Shown here: piece by piece, positions 1 to 10,458 of the stretch | Layout: each line of letters starts with the position of its first letter | Position numbering within the stretch: position 1 is the stretch's first letter | NCBI GenBank assembly: GCA_903842505.1 | Contig: CAIMMI010000350.1 | Coordinates: forward strand, 1 to 61,801 | Direction of reading: 5' to 3' | Origin: an uncultured Verrucomicrobiota bacterium | Lineage (GTDB): Bacteria; Verrucomicrobiota; Verrucomicrobiia; Limisphaerales; UBA9464 | DNA length: 61,801 nt | The notes under the pieces: model-generated | The model's database searches: none | The model's input: only the letters and a program-made list of their open reading frames with translations | Told to the model about the DNA's origin: nothing | Made by a program: the position numbers and the translations under genes

Positions 1-285
1 CTTGAATCTTGGAACTCTGCAACGGCTCGTGAGGACACTCGCCCCACCAGAACCGCCTGCCTCCTTCGCTACCGTCGCTACCGTTGTTGTTAAAAAACCT
101 CTCTTCCCACCTCTTTGGTGAACCTGCGCGCACCCCCTTCACAACAACGATAGCAACGGTAGCAACGCCCGAAGGGGTGGGGTGGGGCGAGACTCCGTCG
201 AGCCGTGTCGGAGTTCGAAGTTTTCAGGTTCAAGTTTGAAGCACCCAACCGGCCTTGAAACTTGAAACTTGAATCTTGGAACTCC
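1..285. repeat. Nested palindromic intergenic repeat
   Basis: No gene is supported here. An 11-base arm CTCGCCCCACC at 38-48 is matched by its exact complement at 181-191. Inside it, the tract at about 66-92 (ctaccgtcgctaccgttgtt) is an imperfect complement of the tract at 143-170 (caacgatagcaacggtag). A short direct repeat, cttgaatcttggaactc, occurs at 1-17 and again near 268-284, just before the first gene. The same outer arms recur at 38165-38217 and 45690-45834, so this is a dispersed family. It looks like a MITE- or REP-like element without a transposase. The left boundary is cut by the window edge. Confidence 0.7.
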
Positions 286-331
286 CACCCGGCTCCTTGC
301 TGTGACCCGTGGTTGCCGGTACAAGGACGCG

Positions 332-3300
332 TTGCTCACCCTCCTCCCCATTCCTTCGGGAAGATTCTTCCGACGGCTCGCCTTCGTGGCGGTTCTGGGC
401 GTCGCGATCCGTGGATCCGTCGTGGAGGCCGAGGAGCCACTGGCATCCAGCCAACCCGGCAGCGCTGCACCTGGATGGGCAGCGACACTCGAAAAGCGCG
501 CGACCTGGTGGAGCTTCCAGCCGCTTCAGAAACAGGCGATTCCGGCCGCGTCCGCCGGCACGCACGCCACCCATCCGGTCGACCGCTTCATCCAGATCCG
601 ATTGCAGCAGGCGGGACTCGAACCGTCCCCGGAAGCCGATCGAACCGTTCTTTTGCGTCGGCTCACCTTCCTCCTGACCGGCCTGCCTCCATCCCCTGAT
701 CAGATCGCGGCCTTCGGGAATGATCCGGCGCCCGACGCCTACGAACGCGTCGTCGACCGGCTTCTGGATTCCCCGCAGTTCGGCGAGCGCTGGGCGCGTC
801 ACTGGATGGACCTCGTCCGGTATTGCGAGTCGCACGGTTCCCAGGGCGACCCGGAACTCCCGATGGCCTGGCGTTACCGGGATTACCTGATCCGGGCCTT
901 CAATGCGGATGTCCCGTACGACCAACTCGTGCGAGAGCAGATCGCCGGAGACCTGTTACCCAACCCGCGCCTCAACCCCGCAGAAGGCCTGAACGAATCC
1001 GCCATCGGCCCAGCCCACCTGCGCATGGTCGAGCACGGCTACATTCCGGTCGACGCCCTCGACGACTGCGTGAAGGTCGTCGACAACCAGATCGACGTCG
1101 TCACGAAGGCCTTTCTCGGCCTGACGGTCTCCTGCGCCCGCTGTCACGACCACAAGTTCGACCCGATCAGCCAGCGCGACTTCTATGCGCTGTACGGAAT
1201 CCTGGCGTCGTGCCGGCCTGGGCAGGTGGTGATCGATGCCCCGGAACGGCGGACGCGGAACCTGGACCAGCTCGCACACCTGAAAGAGCGAATCGGCCAA
1301 GGCCTCCAGGCCAGCTGGCGGGTCGCGGCGCAGGAGTTTCCCGAAGCGCTTCAGGCGCACACCCGGCGCTCCACCGAACTCGCCCGACTCGACCAGACGA
1401 TCCTTCAGACGTCCGATGCCATCGCCCGGGTTGAAGCGGGCGCCCGCGCGGAGTGGTCACGCCGACGGACCCCGCCGATGCCCACGGGCACCCCGACGCC
1501 ACTCGCGCGCTGGACCTTTGAATCCGACCTGCGCGATTCCGTCGGCGGCATGCACGGCAAGGCCGAATCGGGTGCCTCGCTCCGCAACGGCCGACTCGTG
1601 CTCGAAGGCGGTGACGCCCACGTGGTGACCCGCGCGCTGCCGGTGGAGCTTCGCGAGAAGACGCTCGAAGTCTGGGTCACGCTCGCCGACCTCGAACAAC
1701 GCGGTGGCGGCGCCCTGACGGTCCAGTCGCCCGACAGCACGATCTTCGATTCGATCGTTTTCGGTGAACGCGAACCCCGCCACTGGATCGCGGGCAGCGA
1801 CTTCTTCAACCGGACCGAGAGCGCAGCGGGCCCGGCCGAGGACGCCCGACCCGACCAACTCATCCACCTGGCCATCGTCTATCGCGAGGACAACTCCATC
1901 ACCCTGTACCGGGACGGGCTTCCGTACGGGAAGGGCTATACCCGCGGGAAGCTCACGTCGTTTGCAGCGCAATCGGCCCGCGTGGTCCTGGGCCGGCGTC
2001 ATCTCAGCGCGGGCGTCACCGCGTTGCGCGGCGAAGTCGAAGAGGCCCGCCTGTATGCGCGCGCCCTCGCCCCCGCCGAGGTACTCGCCTCGTTCCAGGC
2101 TGGATTTGAGAGTCCCACGGACGACGAGTTGGCGGGACTGTTGACCGCGGAAGACCGCACCCGCCTTGCGGGGTTGCGACGCGAACTGAAGGAACAGCAG
2201 GCCACGCACTCTGCGATCCGGGCCCGGGTTCCGGATGGCGATCCATGGACCACCGCGTTGACCCGGGCTTCGAAGGACGAAGCCTCTCCGCTGCAGGCCT
2301 GGATCAAGCTGGCGGACCGGGAAGGACCACGCTTTCGCGAGGGTTGGCTCGAACTGTCGAACCGCTGGGCCCAGGAGGTTCGCAGCCGCCACGCCTTCAA
2401 CGCCACCAACCACACCCTCGCGTGGGACCTGACCGGACCCGACGCCTCGCGCTGGTTTCAGGTGGATGCTTCCAGCCCACCCAGGCCCGCCCGGTCGGGT
2501 GACTTCTCGGTCGAGCCGGCCGGCCCCCGCCTCCTCAACGGCCTCCGACCGGCCGGACTGTATTCGCATCCGCTGACCCGCAAGCAACCGGGTGTCCTCA
2601 CCTCGCCGCGGTTCAAGGTCGAGACCGACAACATCAGCATCCGCGCCTTGGGCGAGCACACGTCGGCGCGACTGGTCGTCGAGAACTACGCCATCGGCAA
2701 CGGGGGGCTCTACCCGGCCCGCACGCTGGGCCAGGACGCGATGGGCTGGATCCGGCTCGATACGGCCTACCGGAAGGGATCCACCGCCTACCTCGAACTC
2801 GTCACGTCGGAGGACTTCCCGAACCCCGGGCTGCGTTCGGATGGCCGGCCCTACTCGGACGGCCGGGCCCAATTCGGCATCTCGAGCGTCGCCTTCCATA
2901 ACGGTTCCCAGAACCCAAGGGAGACGAACGTCCCCATCGCATTCCTGCTTCAGCAACCGGCGCCAGATTCGCCCCGGACCCTGGCCCTGCTCTACGGATC
3001 CCTGCTGCAGGACCTCGTCCGACGCTGGCCCGACGGAACGTTGAACGAGGCGGAACTCGGGTTCCTCGACGCCTTCGTCCGGTCCGATCTGCTTCCCTCG
3101 TCCCTCTCCCACCTACCCGGCCTCACGAACCTCGTTGCCGAGTACCGGCGTCTGGAATCGGAGATCCCAGTCCCGCGCCGGGCACCCGGCGTCCACGAGG
3201 CATTGGCCTTCAACCAACCGGTCTTCCTGCGCGGCGCGCCGGACAAGCCCGGCGAGATCGTTCCCCGCCGCTTCCTCGAAGTGTTCGGCGCCCGCGATTA

Positions 3301-4189
3301 CTCCGGCACCCCCCGGAGCGGCCGTCTCGAACTCGCCGAGGACCTCACCCGCCCCTCGAATCCGCTGACCGCCCGGGTCCTCGTGAACCGGCTCTGGCAT
3401 CACGTTTTCGGTCGCGGGTTGGTGGCGACAACCGACAACTTCGGGATCCTCGGCGACCAACCCACCCATCCCGAACTGCTCGACTTCCTGGCGCTCCGTT
3501 TCATGGAACGAGGCTGGTCGATCAAGGACACCCTGCGCTTCCTCGTCACGTCCCAGACTTTCCGGCAGTCGTCGTCCGCCTCGCCACTCGCCCGTCAACG
3601 GGACCCTGCCAACGACCTGCTTTCCCACGCGCGCATCCGGCGGCTCGAAGCGGAGTCCGTCCGCGACGCCCTCCTCGCCGTCTCGGGTGAGCTGGATCCG
3701 CGGATGTTCGGCCCCGGCGTGAACGTCTACTACGTCGGCAAGACCGAGGGCGGCGGACCCTCCGGGCCACTCGACGGCGAACGGCGTCGCAGCCTCTACC
3801 AACGCATCCGACGCAACGCCCACAATCCGCTGCTGGAAGCCTTCGACGCCCCCAAGCCCGCCTCCACCCGCGGACGCCGCGACGCGACCAACGTCCCAGC
3901 CCAGGCGCTCACGCTTCTCAACGATCCCTTCGTCATCGAGATGGCAACCCGCTGGGCGCGACGCGCGATCGCCGAGGGACAATCCCGGGACCACCGCATC
4001 GCCTCCCTCTTCCTCCGTGCGATGGGACGCCCGATCACTCCCGACGAAGCCTCGGCGGCCAACGAGTTCGTGGAAGCCCTCGCCTCCGAGCACCGCGTTC
4101 CCGTGCGGGAAATCGAGTCGCACACCCGCACGTGGCAGGACTTCGCCCAATCCCTCTTCTGCATGAAGGAGTTCATCTATGTCGAATGA
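332..4189 (+). CDS. DUF1549/DUF1553 planctomycete-type cytochrome protein with LamG-like insert
   Basis: About 1285 aa, probably exported. A basic, hydrophobic N-terminus ([13 protein letters not shown]) looks like a signal peptide. DUF1549 (PSCyt2) follows, with a CARCH heme-type motif at Cys268-x-x-Cys271-His and the family sequence HDHKFDP. A LamG/concanavalin-like beta domain lies in the middle (about residues 400-570). DUF1553 (PSD1) closes the protein ([20 protein letters not shown], then [14 protein letters not shown]). These domains are typical of Planctomycetes and Verrucomicrobia; their biochemical role is unknown. I chose TTG 332 because AAGGA lies about 5 bases upstream; in-frame GTG 302 and TTG 269 are alternatives. 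The stop overlaps the DUF1501 start by 11 bases, so the two are surely co-translated. Confidence 0.9.
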   Translation: MLTLLPIPSGRFFRRLAFVAVLGVAIRGSVVEAEEPLASSQPGSAAPGWAATLEKRATWWSFQPLQKQAIPAASAGTHATHPVDRFIQIRLQQAGLEPSPEADRTVLLRRLTFLLTGLPPSPDQIAAFGNDPAPDAYERVVDRLLDSPQFGERWARHWMDLVRYCESHGSQGDPELPMAWRYRDYLIRAFNADVPYDQLVREQIAGDLLPNPRLNPAEGLNESAIGPAHLRMVEHGYIPVDALDDCVKVVDNQIDVVTKAFLGLTVSCARCHDHKFDPISQRDFYALYGILASCRPGQVVIDAPERRTRNLDQLAHLKERIGQGLQASWRVAAQEFPEALQAHTRRSTELARLDQTILQTSDAIARVEAGARAEWSRRRTPPMPTGTPTPLARWTFESDLRDSVGGMHGKAESGASLRNGRLVLEGGDAHVVTRALPVELREKTLEVWVTLADLEQRGGGALTVQSPDSTIFDSIVFGEREPRHWIAGSDFFNRTESAAGPAEDARPDQLIHLAIVYREDNSITLYRDGLPYGKGYTRGKLTSFAAQSARVVLGRRHLSAGVTALRGEVEEARLYARALAPAEVLASFQAGFESPTDDELAGLLTAEDRTRLAGLRRELKEQQATHSAIRARVPDGDPWTTALTRASKDEASPLQAWIKLADREGPRFREGWLELSNRWAQEVRSRHAFNATNHTLAWDLTGPDASRWFQVDASSPPRPARSGDFSVEPAGPRLLNGLRPAGLYSHPLTRKQPGVLTSPRFKVETDNISIRALGEHTSARLVVENYAIGNGGLYPARTLGQDAMGWIRLDTAYRKGSTAYLELVTSEDFPNPGLRSDGRPYSDGRAQFGISSVAFHNGSQNPRETNVPIAFLLQQPAPDSPRTLALLYGSLLQDLVRRWPDGTLNEAELGFLDAFVRSDLLPSSLSHLPGLTNLVAEYRRLESEIPVPRRAPGVHEALAFNQPVFLRGAPDKPGEIVPRRFLEVFGARDYSGTPRSGRLELAEDLTRPSNPLTARVLVNRLWHHVFGRGLVATTDNFGILGDQPTHPELLDFLALRFMERGWSIKDTLRFLVTSQTFRQSSSASPLARQRDPANDLLSHARIRRLEAESVRDALLAVSGELDPRMFGPGVNVYYVGKTEGGGPSGPLDGERRRSLYQRIRRNAHNPLLEAFDAPKPASTRGRRDATNVPAQALTLLNDPFVIEMATRWARRAIAEGQSRDHRIASLFLRAMGRPITPDEASAANEFVEALASEHRVPVREIESHTRTWQDFAQSLFCMKEFIYVE

Positions 4190-5624
4190 ACGACCGATCC
4201 GCGCTGGCCAGGCGCACGCGCTGCTGACGCGGCGCGACATGCTCGCGCGATGTTCGACGGGCTTCGGCCTCGCCGCGCTGGCGGGGTTGGCAGGACGTTC
4301 CCTCGCCGCTCCCGGTCCGTTCGCACCGCGCCCCACGCATTTCCGGCCGAAGGTGAAGAGCGTCATCTTCTGCTTCATGTCGGGCGGTGTCTCGCACGTC
4401 GACTCCTTCGATCCGAAGCCGAGGCTCAAGCAGGACCACGGCAAGCCAATGCCGGTGCCCGTGCGTCCGACGATGTTCAACCAGAACGGCAACATCATGG
4501 CGTCGCCCTGGGAGTTCCAACGCCACGGTCAATCCGGCCTTCCCGTCAGTGAGTTGTTTCCACACATCGGCGCCTGCGCCGACGACCTCGCGGTCATCCG
4601 TTCGATGACCAGCATTGGCAACGAACATGCCCAGGCAAATTACTTCCTGCACACCGGCTTCACGCTGGGCGGATATCCCAGCGCCGGTGCGTGGATGAGT
4701 TACGGCCTCGGTAGCGAATGCGACCAACTGCCCGGCTTCGTCGTGCTCGCCAGCGGCGGCGTCCCGCTCGGCGGCGTCAACGTCTTCGGCAATGGATTCC
4801 TCCCCGCCGTCCATCAGGCGTCGTTGATCGATCCCACCCAGAAGGAACCGCTCGCCAACATCACCCCGCGCGAACCCTCCATGCTGCAACGACGACGACT
4901 CGACTTCGTCGGGCGCATGGACCGCGATCATCTCGTCCGCCACGGCAGCGACGCGCAGGTCGAGGCCGCCATCCAGAATTACGAGGTCGCCTTCCGGATG
5001 CAGTCGGCCGTCCCGGACCTGGCCGACCTGAGCGGCGAGTCCGAAGCCACCCGACGCCTCTACGGGATGGATTCGTCCGTGCGCGAGAAGGCCGAGTACG
5101 CCCGTCAATGCCTGCTCGCGCGCCGACTCGTCGAACGCGGGGTCCGCTTCATCGAACTCACCTGCCTCCCACGCCCCGCGGAACTCGGCCAGATCGGCAA
5201 CCCCTGGGACCAGCACGGCGGCCTCAAGACCGGTCACACCGAGATGGCCTTCCAGGTCGATCAACCGATCGCCGGATTGATCCGCGACCTGAAGGCCCGC
5301 GGGCTCTTCGAGGAGACCCTGATCGTCTGGGCCGGCGAGTTCGGCCGCACGCCCTTCGCCCAGGCCTCCGATGGACGCGACCACAATCCCTTCGGCTTCA
5401 GCGTCTGGCTCGCCGGCGGCGGCGTCCGCGGCGGAACCATCCACGGCGCCACCGATGAACTCGGCTACCACGCCGTCCAGGATGTCTGCACCGTCTACGA
5501 TCTCTGGGCCACGGTTCTCCATCTGGCCGGAATGGACCACGAACGCCTGACCTATCGCTTCGGCGGACGCGACTTCCGCCTCACCGACGTCCACGGCGAG
5601 GTCATCCGTCCGGTGCTGTCCTGA
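4179..5624 (+). CDS. DUF1501 family Tat-exported protein
   Basis: 481 aa. The N-terminus has a twin-arginine motif ([18 protein letters not shown]), so export folded through Tat is expected. The body carries DUF1501 landmarks: [50 protein letters not shown] and [20 protein letters not shown]1501 resembles the alkaline phosphatase/sulfatase fold but its substrate is unknown. The ATG lies inside the last codons of the DUF1549/DUF1553 gene (ATGTCGAATGA, 11-base overlap), implying translational coupling and a stoichiometric pair. The same arrangement recurs at 30462. The start is well defined by that overlap. Confidence 0.92.
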   Translation: MSNERPIRAGQAHALLTRRDMLARCSTGFGLAALAGLAGRSLAAPGPFAPRPTHFRPKVKSVIFCFMSGGVSHVDSFDPKPRLKQDHGKPMPVPVRPTMFNQNGNIMASPWEFQRHGQSGLPVSELFPHIGACADDLAVIRSMTSIGNEHAQANYFLHTGFTLGGYPSAGAWMSYGLGSECDQLPGFVVLASGGVPLGGVNVFGNGFLPAVHQASLIDPTQKEPLANITPREPSMLQRRRLDFVGRMDRDHLVRHGSDAQVEAAIQNYEVAFRMQSAVPDLADLSGESEATRRLYGMDSSVREKAEYARQCLLARRLVERGVRFIELTCLPRPAELGQIGNPWDQHGGLKTGHTEMAFQVDQPIAGLIRDLKARGLFEETLIVWAGEFGRTPFAQASDGRDHNPFGFSVWLAGGGVRGGTIHGATDELGYHAVQDVCTVYDLWATVLHLAGMDHERLTYRFGGRDFRLTDVHGEVIRPVLS

Positions 5625-5756
5625 TCCCGTAACTGCCGAGGTCACGAGGCGGGGCCATGGGAAGTTCCCAGTTCCCAGTCGCCAGATTCCAGTTCTGTGT
5701 ACCGTAGCCGACGACGTCAGGAGGCGGGCCCCCCTAGCCCCCACGTGGCGGTTCAT

Positions 5757-5830
5757 GATCCACGCCGGGTGAGGGCACCCGGCCTACCAGGTCGTGGGCT
5801 GTAGGCTGCGTGCCCCACGCGGCGGATCGA
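5757..5830. repeat. Two-hairpin intergenic repeat, copy 1
   Basis: Hairpin A at 5764-5783 has stem GCCGGGTG/CACCCGGC with loop AGGG. Hairpin B at 5805-5823 has stem GCTGCGTG/CACGCGGC with loop CCC and one T-G wobble. Related copies lie at 57250-57303 (inverted) and 61577-61631. A remnant of another B hairpin (cacgtggcggttcatgatccacg) precedes it near 5741-5763, so this is a small array. The rest of the 348-base gap (5625-5972) holds only low-complexity gttcccag-type sequence and the microrepeat listed next. Confidence 0.75.
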
Positions 5831-5870
5831 AATCCACCCCCTTCACGTCCTCACCCGGTGGGGCCGGTCT

Positions 5871-5917
5871 GGCATCTGGCATCTGGCATCTGGGATCTGG
5901 GATCTGGCCTCTGGCAA
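5871..5917. repeat. GGCATCT-type 7-base microrepeat
   Basis: About six imperfect tandem copies of ggcatct/gggatct/ggcctct lie upstream of the YihY-like gene. The units are too short and have no spacers, so this is a simple microsatellite, likely to vary in length between strains. Confidence 0.7.
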
Positions 5918-5972
5918 CTCCCCACCCTACAGATCCTTCCTTTGCCCGGTCGCCCGGCGTAGGCTCGCCCGC

Positions 5973-7427
5973 ATGCTCGACGACTCAGTGGGCAAGTTGA
6001 AACGACTCCAGGCCGATGTGGCAGCGTCCCTTCGGGATGACAGCCACACGGGCGGCCCCACGCAGGCGACGGTTCCGTTGGATCGGGCGGGCCGATTCCT
6101 GCATTTCTGGGGACTTGTGGGCCGCTTCTTCTGGCGAAACCGCTGTCAGGTCCGGGCCTCCGCCCTCGCCTACACCACGCTCCTCGCCCTGGTTCCATTG
6201 CTCGCCGTGTCGCTGACCGTGGCGTCCCTCGTCTTCGACGCCAAGAGCGACGCCTCCCGCCAGAAGCTGACCGGCATGATTGAACGCCTGGTCGACAACG
6301 TCGCCCCGACCCTGGGCCTTTCCGACGCCGACGGCTCCGCCCCGGTGGGCCCCCCGGCCCCGGGCACCACGACCGTCGATATCTCCGCCTCACGCCGGGC
6401 CGACGTCGCCAAGAACATCCTCGATTTCGTCGGAAACATCCATTTCGGCACCATCGGCGTGACCGCCATGGTCGGCCTGATCTTCGTTGCCATCTCGCTT
6501 CTTCGGACCATCGAAGCCGCCTTCAACGATATCTGGGGCGTGGCCAAGGGTCGGGGGTGGTTCGACAGCATCATCCTGTACTGGGCCGCCATCTCGCTCG
6601 GACCGATTGTCCTGCTGGTGGCAACGACCTCCGGATACCTCAACGCCCTGTCGGACCAAACCAGCTGGGTACACCAGATTCCCGGTGCTTCGGTCCTCCA
6701 GGCGCAACTGCTGCCCGTCGTTGTCGTCGGACTGGCCTTCGGAGCCTTCTACAGGGTCATGCCCAACACCCGGGTGGAATGGCCCGCAGCCCTCATGGGC
6801 GGACTCGTTGCCGGAATCCTGTGGTGGCTCAACAACCGCCTGGGCGTCCTCTACAACACCAAGGTCGTCACCTACTCCAAGATCTACGGGTCCCTCGGCG
6901 CCGTGCCCCTCTTCCTGCTGGGCCTGTACTTCTCCTGGATGATCGTGCTGTTCGGGTCCCAGGTCGCCTATGTCTTCCAGAACCGACGCGCCTACCTGCA
7001 GGAACGGATGGCCGAACGCGTCCATCACCAGGCCCGCGAATTCATCGCCCTCCGATTCATGGCCGAGATCAGCCGCTGCTTCGTCCATCAACTTCCCCCG
7101 CCACCCGTGGCCCGCCTGGCTTCCGATCTCGCTGTTCCAGCCCGTCTGGCCTCGTCCATCCTCCAGAGCCTCGCCAACGCCCAACTCATCGCCGAAACCA
7201 CCGGCAGCCATCCCGGCTTCGCCCCAGCCCGCCCCCTCGACCAGATCACCACCCGGGACGTCCTCCGTGCCCTCCGGACCGGCCAAGGATCCGACCTCCC
7301 CACGGCCAATGATCCCAGTCGCCCCATCGTCCAGGCCGAGTTCGCCGCCATCCTCGCCGCCGAGGAAAGCCGCTCGGGTCGGATCAGTCTGGCTGAACTG
7401 GTGCAGAAGCTGCCTGCCACGCCGTGA
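5973..7427 (+). CDS. YihY/BrkB-family integral membrane protein with C-terminal winged-helix-like extension
   Basis: 484 aa. The first 330 residues match the YihY/BrkB (UPF0761) family, with about six membrane segments. Family features include the RNRCQVRASALAYTTLLALVPLLAV start, FNDIWGVAKGRGWF, NTRVEWPAALMGGLVAGILWW and YGSLGAVPLFLLGLYFSWMIVLFGSQVAY. The family was once called ribonuclease BN in error; its transport role is unsettled. The last 130 residues (ISRCFVHQLPPPPVARLASDL to SLAELVQKLPATP) are soluble and helical and look like a winged-helix domain, as in some longer family members. Start ATG 5973 lacks a strong Shine-Dalgarno. It is monocistronic by spacing. Confidence 0.9.
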   Translation: MLDDSVGKLKRLQADVAASLRDDSHTGGPTQATVPLDRAGRFLHFWGLVGRFFWRNRCQVRASALAYTTLLALVPLLAVSLTVASLVFDAKSDASRQKLTGMIERLVDNVAPTLGLSDADGSAPVGPPAPGTTTVDISASRRADVAKNILDFVGNIHFGTIGVTAMVGLIFVAISLLRTIEAAFNDIWGVAKGRGWFDSIILYWAAISLGPIVLLVATTSGYLNALSDQTSWVHQIPGASVLQAQLLPVVVVGLAFGAFYRVMPNTRVEWPAALMGGLVAGILWWLNNRLGVLYNTKVVTYSKIYGSLGAVPLFLLGLYFSWMIVLFGSQVAYVFQNRRAYLQERMAERVHHQAREFIALRFMAEISRCFVHQLPPPPVARLASDLAVPARLASSILQSLANAQLIAETTGSHPGFAPARPLDQITTRDVLRALRTGQGSDLPTANDPSRPIVQAEFAAILAAEESRSGRISLAELVQKLPATP

Positions 7428-7524
7428 ATCCATCCTTCCGTCATTCCCCAAAAACCAACCCGAGGCGATGAGCCCAATCACTCCAAAGGAGAAGGCGTTC
7501 CCAAAGCTGTAACCAAAATCCACC

Positions 7525-7554
7525 TTGAATCAGGCACTCGCCCAGTGATATATT
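7525..7554 (+). promoter_or_regulatory. Putative sigma70-type promoter of the 7581 gene
   Basis: TTGAAT at 7525-7530, an 18-base spacer and TATATT at 7549-7554. This would give a leader of about 20 bases before the ATG at 7581, with AGGGG at 7568-7572 as ribosome binding site. The -10 lies in a small dyad (CCCAGTGATATATTGGG). Confidence 0.55.
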
Positions 7555-7580
7555 GGGTGAAGTCAGTAGGGGTAATTACT

Positions 7581-8300
7581 ATGAACAAGACCAAACTATC
7601 ATTCATTCTCGCGGTCGCCGCTGCAGCGTCGTCCGCCTCCGCCGCAACCGTGCTTGAGAGCTCGGCCCTCGTGCCTGCTGGATTCATTCCCGCTAATCAG
7701 CCGGGCGCGAACGGCAACACGACGACGACGCCGGCCAGCCTGTTGGTTGACTCGTTTGACAGCTCCTTGGGTTCGCTGAACTCGGTCACCTACACGCTGA
7801 GCTACTACAGCTACGGCGCTTACTCTGTCGCCAACGACACCGCGTCGAACCCCGGCCTGTACACGTTCACGTGGCAGCTGGGCGACTTGCTCAACAAGAA
7901 CACCCTGAACGAGCCGGGCGTCAACCCGGATCAGCTGTTCGCCGGCGTCCTCCAGAGCGACTCCGTCGCCGTCGCCAACAACTCGGTGGTCGTGGCGGGC
8001 AACACCAACCACAAGACCGAAACCTTCAACGCCGCGGCTCAGACGGTCGCAGCGTTCTTGGGCGACGGCATCACCCAGGTGACGTTCGTGTTCACCCCGA
8101 ACGCCACCAGCGGCATCAATGGTCCTCAGGGCACGATCCAGAACGCCAAGCCGGACGTGTTCTACGCCGCCAAGATCGACGTTACCTATGACTACACCCC
8201 GACGGGTGTGCCTGAGGCGTCCACGTACGCCGCGGGCGCCGTGGTCCTCGCCGGTGCGGGAATGATCCTGCGCCGCCGCATGGTTGCCGCGAAGGCCTGA
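7581..8300 (+). CDS. PEP-CTERM-like surface protein (VPEA tail)
   Basis: 239 aa from ATG 7581, chosen over an in-frame upstream codon because it has AGGGG 8 bases upstream and begins a clean signal peptide (MNKTKLSFILAVAAAASSASA). The mature part is Ser/Thr/Asn rich and beta-like, with no recognised enzyme. The C-terminus is tripartite: VPEAST, a hydrophobic helix (AAGAVVLAGAGMILR) and RRRMVAA. This layout is the PEP-CTERM sorting signal cut by an exosortase, but the usual VPEP is VPEA here. Own promoter and a strong terminator make it a single-gene, probably abundant, transcript. Its tail ends RRRMVAAKA, nearly identical to that of the protein at 32045-32905. Confidence 0.85.
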   Translation: MNKTKLSFILAVAAAASSASAATVLESSALVPAGFIPANQPGANGNTTTTPASLLVDSFDSSLGSLNSVTYTLSYYSYGAYSVANDTASNPGLYTFTWQLGDLLNKNTLNEPGVNPDQLFAGVLQSDSVAVANNSVVVAGNTNHKTETFNAAAQTVAAFLGDGITQVTFVFTPNATSGINGPQGTIQNAKPDVFYAAKIDVTYDYTPTGVPEASTYAAGAVVLAGAGMILRRRMVAAKA

Positions 8301-8331
8301 TCAACCAAAACCAGAAATCCCCTTCTGCCGG

Positions 8332-8361
8332 GCCGACCTTGGTGCACCAAGGTCGGCTTTT
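8332..8361 (+). terminator. Rho-independent terminator
   Basis: Stem GCCGACCTT (8332-8340) pairs with AAGGTCGGC (8349-8357), with the intervening ggtgcacc also partly self-pairing, followed by TTTTTCGTTTT. It ends the 7581 transcript. Confidence 0.9.
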
Positions 8362-8463
8362 TCGTTTTCAGGGAAGGCGATGCGCGCTTACGCGAGCATC
8401 AAACCGAGCACTGTTAGCCTCGGGCACGGTGTCCTGGCTGAATTGCTGGAAACTGCGAAGCTA

Positions 8464-8482
8464 CCCTCGACCACTTCGAGGG
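8464..8482 (-). terminator. Possible terminator hairpin for the LamG gene
   Basis: Perfect 7-base stem CCCTCGA/TCGAGGG with loop CCACT, 21 bases past the stop of the minus-strand LamG gene. The following T-run on the minus strand is poor, so termination is only suggested. Confidence 0.4.
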
Positions 8483-8502
8483 AGTGGCTCACTGCATCAA
8501 CC

Positions 8503-9732
8503 CTACGGAGTCTCTAGAACCCGAAAGATTCCCGGTTCATCGGTAACCTCCACATCTTGATAAACCGTGCTCTCCGTCGCCAGGAACGAGGATCCCACGT
8601 CGGTCCAGGTTTGGAGGTCCATGGTCTTTTGGAGTTTATAGGTAAATCCTGGAATCACCTGCATCTGAATCTCCACCTGCTTCACCATCATCCGGAGGGA
8701 AGGCACTCCAGGCGGGCCTGCGATCAGAACCCGCGGGACTGACATGTACTCACTACCCACGGACGTGATCTTCACCCCGGTCACAATTCCGTTCTGCACC
8801 GTCGCCACTCCAACGGCATTGGAACCACCGCCACCCAGAAAGTGCACTTTGGGAGGCGTCTGGTAGCCGAATCCGGGGTCCAGGATTTCCACGCCCACAA
8901 CAAACCCATTGACGACCGTGGCCTTGGCCGAAGCAGCGCGTGGAGTATTGCATTCAGCATGGATGAGGTCGGCTCCAACCCAACTTCCCAAGCTCGCCCC
9001 CCCGACCAAGACTCCGTGATTGCCCTTGCCACTGTCATCCGTTGGCGTGCTCCCGTCGAAAGTCCAACTGCCTGCCAGCGATGGATCCATCACCGACCCG
9101 CACCGATATTCCGAGCGGATTTCCTCGGCTGAAAGAGGCCGACTCCAGACACGGAGTTGGTCCATGGCCCCAGACGCGGCAGTGCCCGGGTCATTGGCAG
9201 GGTTCAGGTTGCCGAAAACCAAGGGTCGGGTTGATTGCCGAATTGCCTGTGAGTTGATCGGATTCCCCCCGGCGTCGACGGTCCGAGTCGCAGCCAACAC
9301 CCCGTTGGTAAAGAGCTTCAAGGCGCTGCTCGCCTGATCGTAGGTGGTGGCAAAATGCGTCCAGGTATTCGAGGCGACATTCGGTGCTGCAATCGTGGCC
9401 CACGTGTTGGCGCCAAGAAACAGCTGAAAACTCAGGGTCCGACCAGGAATGCCCTGAAGCTTCGACCAACTCAGCCAATACGACTGATCACTGGAACCGT
9501 TGAGGCCATCTCCCTTACCCAAAAACACCGCATTGATAACCCCGTTTTCGATTGGATAAATCCAACCCTCAATGGTGATTCCAGAAGGGTTCTGCAAACC
9601 AGAGTTGCTCGCCACCTGCACGAAACCACCCTTGTTGAGCAGGAGAGCCTTATTGGTGGTTTGCGCCTTCAGACTCACCGCGGCTGCGAGCACCAAAAGG
9701 CACCGGAGAACGATTCCAACGATTCGACGCAT
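8503..9732 (-). CDS. Secreted LamG-domain protein with FYRV-type C-terminal module
   Basis: 409 aa from the ATG at 9732, which has a GGAGAGGGG ribosome binding site directly upstream and starts a signal peptide (MRRIVGIVLRCLLVLAAAVSLKAQ). The open frame runs further upstream but only antisense to a sigma factor. Residues 25-230 form a LamG/concanavalin-like domain (ITIEGWIYP, WTHFATTYD, MDQLRVWSRPLSAEEIRSEY). A Gly-rich segment follows (GFGYQTPPKVHFLGGGGSNAVG). The last 60 residues (FTYKLQKTMDLQTWTDVG to GIFRVLETP) match a terminal module also seen on three other secreted proteins in the window. It probably acts at the cell surface, possibly binding a glycan. It is divergent from the ECF gene at 9823. 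Confidence 0.85.
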   Translation of the reverse strand: MRRIVGIVLRCLLVLAAAVSLKAQTTNKALLLNKGGFVQVASNSGLQNPSGITIEGWIYPIENGVINAVFLGKGDGLNGSSDQSYWLSWSKLQGIPGRTLSFQLFLGANTWATIAAPNVASNTWTHFATTYDQASSALKLFTNGVLAATRTVDAGGNPINSQAIRQSTRPLVFGNLNPANDPGTAASGAMDQLRVWSRPLSAEEIRSEYRCGSVMDPSLAGSWTFDGSTPTDDSGKGNHGVLVGGASLGSWVGADLIHAECNTPRAASAKATVVNGFVVGVEILDPGFGYQTPPKVHFLGGGGSNAVGVATVQNGIVTGVKITSVGSEYMSVPRVLIAGPPGVPSLRMMVKQVEIQMQVIPGFTYKLQKTMDLQTWTDVGSSFLATESTVYQDVEVTDEPGIFRVLETP

Positions 9733-9822
9733 ACCCCTCTCCTCGCCACGGGCGTGGGTCCCATTACACGATTTTTTCTGATTTCTTGAAACAGTCGCCA
9801 CGGGCGGAGCGATGGGGTAAGT

Positions 9823-10458
9823 GTGACGTTCGTGTCCCCCATGCCGGAAGATTCCCTGCCCACCCGGGTCAGCCTGTTGCGCCGACTCCGGGATCTGGCG
9901 GACGACGCGTCCTGGAAGGAGTTCTACGAGCGGTACCGGCGCTTCATCTTCCAGGCTGCCCGACGCAAGGGGCTCAGCGCGCAGGACGCCGAGGAAGTCC
10001 TGCAAGACACGATTGTTTCGGTGGCCCGGGGCCTTCCCAATTTTGTCTATAACCCCGACCTCTGCTCCTTCAAGGGATGGCTCATGACGATCACCCACCG
10101 TCGTGTGACGGACCAACTGCGCCGGCGTGGCCGTCAGGTCCCGTTGGCGGACACCGGCGGAGAGATTCCCGTCACCGGAGCGCCGATCGAATCCCCCTTT
10201 GATGCGGCATGGGAAGCTGCGTGGGAAAGCAATCTGCTGGATGCTGCGACGGATCGGCTCCGGTTGACGGTTTCCCCGAGGAATTTCCAGATCTTCGACT
10301 GGACGGTCCGGATGGGACGCTCCACGGGGGAGACGGCGGCCGCCTTCGCCATTTCGGCCAATCTGGTGCGGGTAACCAAGTTGAGGGTGCTGCTGAATCT
10401 GAAAAAGCACCTGCGGCAGTTGCGGCGCGAACCCTGGCCGAAAGGATGTCAGTCATGA
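9823..10458 (+). CDS. ECF-type RNA polymerase sigma factor
   Basis: 211 aa. Region 2 is recognisable (FIFQAARRKGLSAQDAEEVLQD, then CSFKGWLMTITHRRVTDQLRRR), and region 4 is a helix-turn-helix near the end (STGETAAAFAISANLVRVTKLRVLLNLKKHL). The start is GTG 9823 or ATG 9841; neither has an ideal ribosome binding site. The stop overlaps the next ATG (ATGA at 10455-10458), so it is coupled to the 55-aa gene and, through it, to the kinase. Such sigma/kinase neighbours are common in Planctomycetes and Verrucomicrobia, where phosphorylation may replace an anti-sigma factor. Its regulon is unknown. Confidence 0.9.
   Translation: MTFVSPMPEDSLPTRVSLLRRLRDLADDASWKEFYERYRRFIFQAARRKGLSAQDAEEVLQDTIVSVARGLPNFVYNPDLCSFKGWLMTITHRRVTDQLRRRGRQVPLADTGGEIPVTGAPIESPFDAAWEAAWESNLLDAATDRLRLTVSPRNFQIFDWTVRMGRSTGETAAAFAISANLVRVTKLRVLLNLKKHLRQLRREPWPKGCQS

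Noticed and set aside
1457-3112. Long minus-strand frame inside the first DUF1549 gene
   Set aside because: It is antisense to a gene with clear domains and has no recognisable motif; long shadow frames are expected at this GC content.
5871-5917. Short repeats as a CRISPR or iteron array
   Set aside because: Seven-base tandem units with no spacers and no replication or cas genes nearby.
9733-10410. N-terminal extension of the LamG protein across the sigma factor gene
   Set aside because: The ATG at 9732 has a strong ribosome binding site and a signal peptide; the extension is antisense to a real ECF gene.
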